Assembly: GCA_934667795.1 (NCBI GenBank)
Contig: CAKUMP010000125.1
Location: 1 to 6,938 of the forward strand
From: an uncultured Chthoniobacterales bacterium
GTDB taxonomy: Bacteria > Verrucomicrobiota > Verrucomicrobiia > Chthoniobacterales > CAKUMP01
Length of the DNA stretch: 6,938 bases
Direction of reading: 5' to 3'
The position numbers were made by a program, and so were the translations under genes. Below, piece after piece: positions 5,989-6,938 of this stretch (the first letter of the stretch is position 1; the number at the start of each line of letters is the position of its first letter). The notes below the pieces were generated by a model. The model was given only the letters and a program-made list of their open reading frames with translations. It had not been told where the DNA came from and made no database searches.

Positions 5989-6534
5989 TTAGAAAGCAAA
6001 ACGAACACCTGTGCGGACTAATACGAAGTCGTTAGCACGGTCGAATACCCAGCGAGCATCAGAGAAGATGCCGACTTTTTCAGTCACGCGGTATTCGAGG
6101 CCAGCGCCTGCGTGTCCAACCCAGCGGTTATACCCGTCCATAAGAACACCGGCACCCCCGAGGATGTATGGAGAGAGACAAACGCTGTCGATTGGGAAAC
6201 GGATGATTGCATCAGCATAAACTGAATGTAACCATGTGTCTCCACCGTCAGCGAGTTCACCCCAGAATCCGGAAAGACCTAATCCGAAATTGCGAGCGAA
6301 GAAGTAGTTAACTCCAACCCCGAATCCGAATCCGTCATCATAGAGGTCGCCATCATTCACAGCCTGGTAGCCGCCGAAGAGGTCGATTGTAAATTCGTTG
6401 TCAGCAAAGCATGGCGTAACCTGATCGATTACGGGTTGCTTAAAGCTTTTCCCTGTTGAAACAACAGCCGTTCCAGCAAAACCTGAGCTGATTACAGCCA
6501 AGCCTGCGATAAGAGCAAATGCGAACTTTTTCAT
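5989..6534 (-). CDS. Small outer-membrane beta-barrel protein, family not identified
   Basis: The 181-residue protein starts with a classic Sec signal peptide: MKK, a hydrophobic core to about residue 18, then SGFAG, with cleavage near 20-21. The mature part of about 160 residues is rich in Gly and aromatics. It alternates in strand-like runs such as GFGFGVGVNYFFARNFGLGLSGFWG (in two blocks, 68-80 and 81-92), YILGGAGV 123-130 and GHAGAGLEY 140-148. It ends in VRTGVRFAF with a terminal Phe, the usual signal for BAM-mediated insertion. Size and pattern suit an eight-stranded barrel of the OmpA/OmpW-like superfamily, but I cannot name a family or ligand. Two cysteines (42 and 119) could pair in the periplasm. 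Frequent GCT, TTC, GGC and AAC codons hint at high expression. AAGGA (complement of 6546-6550) lies 11 nt before the start. The gene has its own promoter and terminator, so it is monocistronic. Confidence 0.8.
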   Translation of the reverse strand: MKKFAFALIAGLAVISSGFAGTAVVSTGKSFKQPVIDQVTPCFADNEFTIDLFGGYQAVNDGDLYDDGFGFGVGVNYFFARNFGLGLSGFWGELADGGDTWLHSVYADAIIRFPIDSVCLSPYILGGAGVLMDGYNRWVGHAGAGLEYRVTEKVGIFSDARWVFDRANDFVLVRTGVRFAF

Positions 6535-6573
6535 AAGTTATGGTTTCCTTGTAATTGTGGTGTTTAAAATTTC

Positions 6574-6593
6574 GATTACTTATTAAGGTAATC
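6574..6593 (-). promoter_or_regulatory. Inverted repeat in the barrel-gene leader
   Basis: GATTAC (6574-6579) and GTAATC (6588-6593) form a 6-bp inverted repeat with an 8-nt AT-rich spacer. It sits between the predicted transcription start (about 6603) and the ribosome site. It may be an mRNA stem-loop or a regulator-binding site. Confidence 0.35.
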
Positions 6594-6609
6594 TTCGTTT
6601 CAATGGTCA

Positions 6610-6638
6610 TTTATAGTAGGTGAGATAAATTTTGGCAA
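6610..6638 (-). promoter_or_regulatory. Sigma-70-type promoter of the barrel-protein gene
   Basis: On the - strand, TTGCCA (complement of 6633-6638) is followed after exactly 17 nt by TATAAA (complement of 6610-6615). Each box differs from consensus at few positions, and the surroundings are AT-rich. Initiation would be near 6603, leaving a leader of about 69 nt before the ATG. Confidence 0.75.
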
Positions 6639-6688
6639 GGAAAATTGCTATAGAAAATGAGGATAACATAAAAAAGTATTTTTACGGG

Positions 6689-6715
6689 GCTTTCAGAGTT
6701 GGGAGAGCAGAAAGC
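6689..6715 (-). terminator. Weak possible terminator of the right-edge gene
   Basis: GCTTTC (6689-6694) and GAAAGC (6710-6715) can form a 6-bp stem with a 15-nt loop just after the stop at 6724-6726. On the - strand a T-run follows only about 15 nt later. The long loop and distant T-run make this doubtful. Confidence 0.25.
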
Positions 6716-6723
6716 GTGCGTTT

Positions 6724-6938
6724 TCAGGAGGAAAAATTCGTTGATGAGGCTGGAAGGAGAGAATGGATACGGGAAGCGGATTCTTTTGGGATACCGATTT
6801 GGGTTTTGAGGGCAAAGTCGTTTTGGAGGAGATTGGAGGAGAGTTTGGAGATGGATTTGAATGGAAGGAGTCCGCGAAGCGCAAGTGCGAGGGGAAAGGG
6901 TGGGACGGGGAGGTCGCTGCCATGGATGAGGCGTGGCA
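6724..6938 (-). CDS. 3' end of a gene running off the right edge, possibly an amidohydrolase
   Basis: One - strand frame is open from the edge to TGA (complement of 6724-6726), giving 70 visible C-terminal residues. They begin PRLIHGSDLPVPPFPLALAL, then RGLLPF, and later LQNDFALKTQIGIP. HGSDLPVP resembles the strand-8 segment of amidohydrolase-type TIM barrels, where the Asp binds metal. The following LALRGLL and NDFALK...GIP blocks suit the closing helices of such a fold. The protein-like pattern contrasts with the overlapping frame 6693-6923, which is Ser/Pro-rich low complexity. The start lies outside the window. The family call rests on a short motif. Confidence 0.5.
   Translation of the reverse strand, partial: PRLIHGSDLPVPPFPLALALRGLLPFKSISKLSSNLLQNDFALKTQIGIPKESASRIHSLLPASSTNFSS

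Noticed and set aside
5686..6021. 111-codon + strand open frame through the repeat region
   Set aside because: It runs through three kinds of repeat and the terminator, has no ribosome site, and encodes an Arg/Ser-rich low-complexity product.
6693..6923. 76-codon - strand open frame with an ATG
   Set aside because: Its Ser/Pro-rich composition is what a shifted frame of pyrimidine-rich codons gives. The overlapping frame ending at 6724 looks like a real protein.

Overview
The window looks like chromosomal housekeeping DNA from a Gram-negative (diderm) bacterium. It holds a tightly packed envelope and isoprenoid operon on the + strand, a small outer-membrane barrel gene on the - strand, and a nest of short palindromic repeats between them. 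My best guess is the PVC superphylum (Kiritimatiellota, Lentisphaerota or Verrucomicrobiota). Three things point there: the long IspG with an inserted domain, the PGIGG...DLID form of the CdsA signature, and dispersed GACGTCGGC-type and CTGTCCCTAAT-type repeats of a kind I associate with that group. This assignment is inference, not demonstrated.

Layout. Positions 1-91 carry the last codons of an upstream gene, probably uppS. Next come cdsA (94-975), dxr (980-2149), rseP (2253-3704) and ispG (3724-5502), all on + and in the widespread uppS-cdsA-dxr-rseP-ispG order. Gaps are 2, 4, 103 and 19 nt. The 103-nt gap holds a good extended -10 promoter, so rseP-ispG can probably be transcribed separately. 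Positions 5503-5926 contain no credible gene. They hold a 70-bp cruciform-like repeat, a perfect 16-bp palindrome, three copies of a CTGTCCCTAAT element, two GCCGACG/CGTCGGC hairpins and several shorter duplications. A strong hairpin terminator (5927-5958) follows. It serves the convergent - strand gene at 5989-6534, a secreted 181-residue beta-barrel protein with a near-consensus sigma-70 promoter. At the right edge (6724-6938, - strand) is the 3' end of another gene with an HGSDLP motif, possibly an amidohydrolase.

How the genes fit together. Dxr (second step) and IspG (sixth step) belong to the MEP pathway, which makes IPP and DMAPP. UppS would elongate these into the undecaprenyl carrier used for peptidoglycan and other surface polymers. 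CdsA makes CDP-diacylglycerol for phospholipids. RseP is the intramembrane protease that handles envelope stress and leftover signal peptides. The operon therefore couples lipid and carrier supply to envelope quality control. The neighbouring barrel protein is an envelope product but is transcribed independently.

No clearly new system is visible. The most unusual material is the repeat nest at 5503-5926 and the patchwork of strand composition and codon choice along the window.
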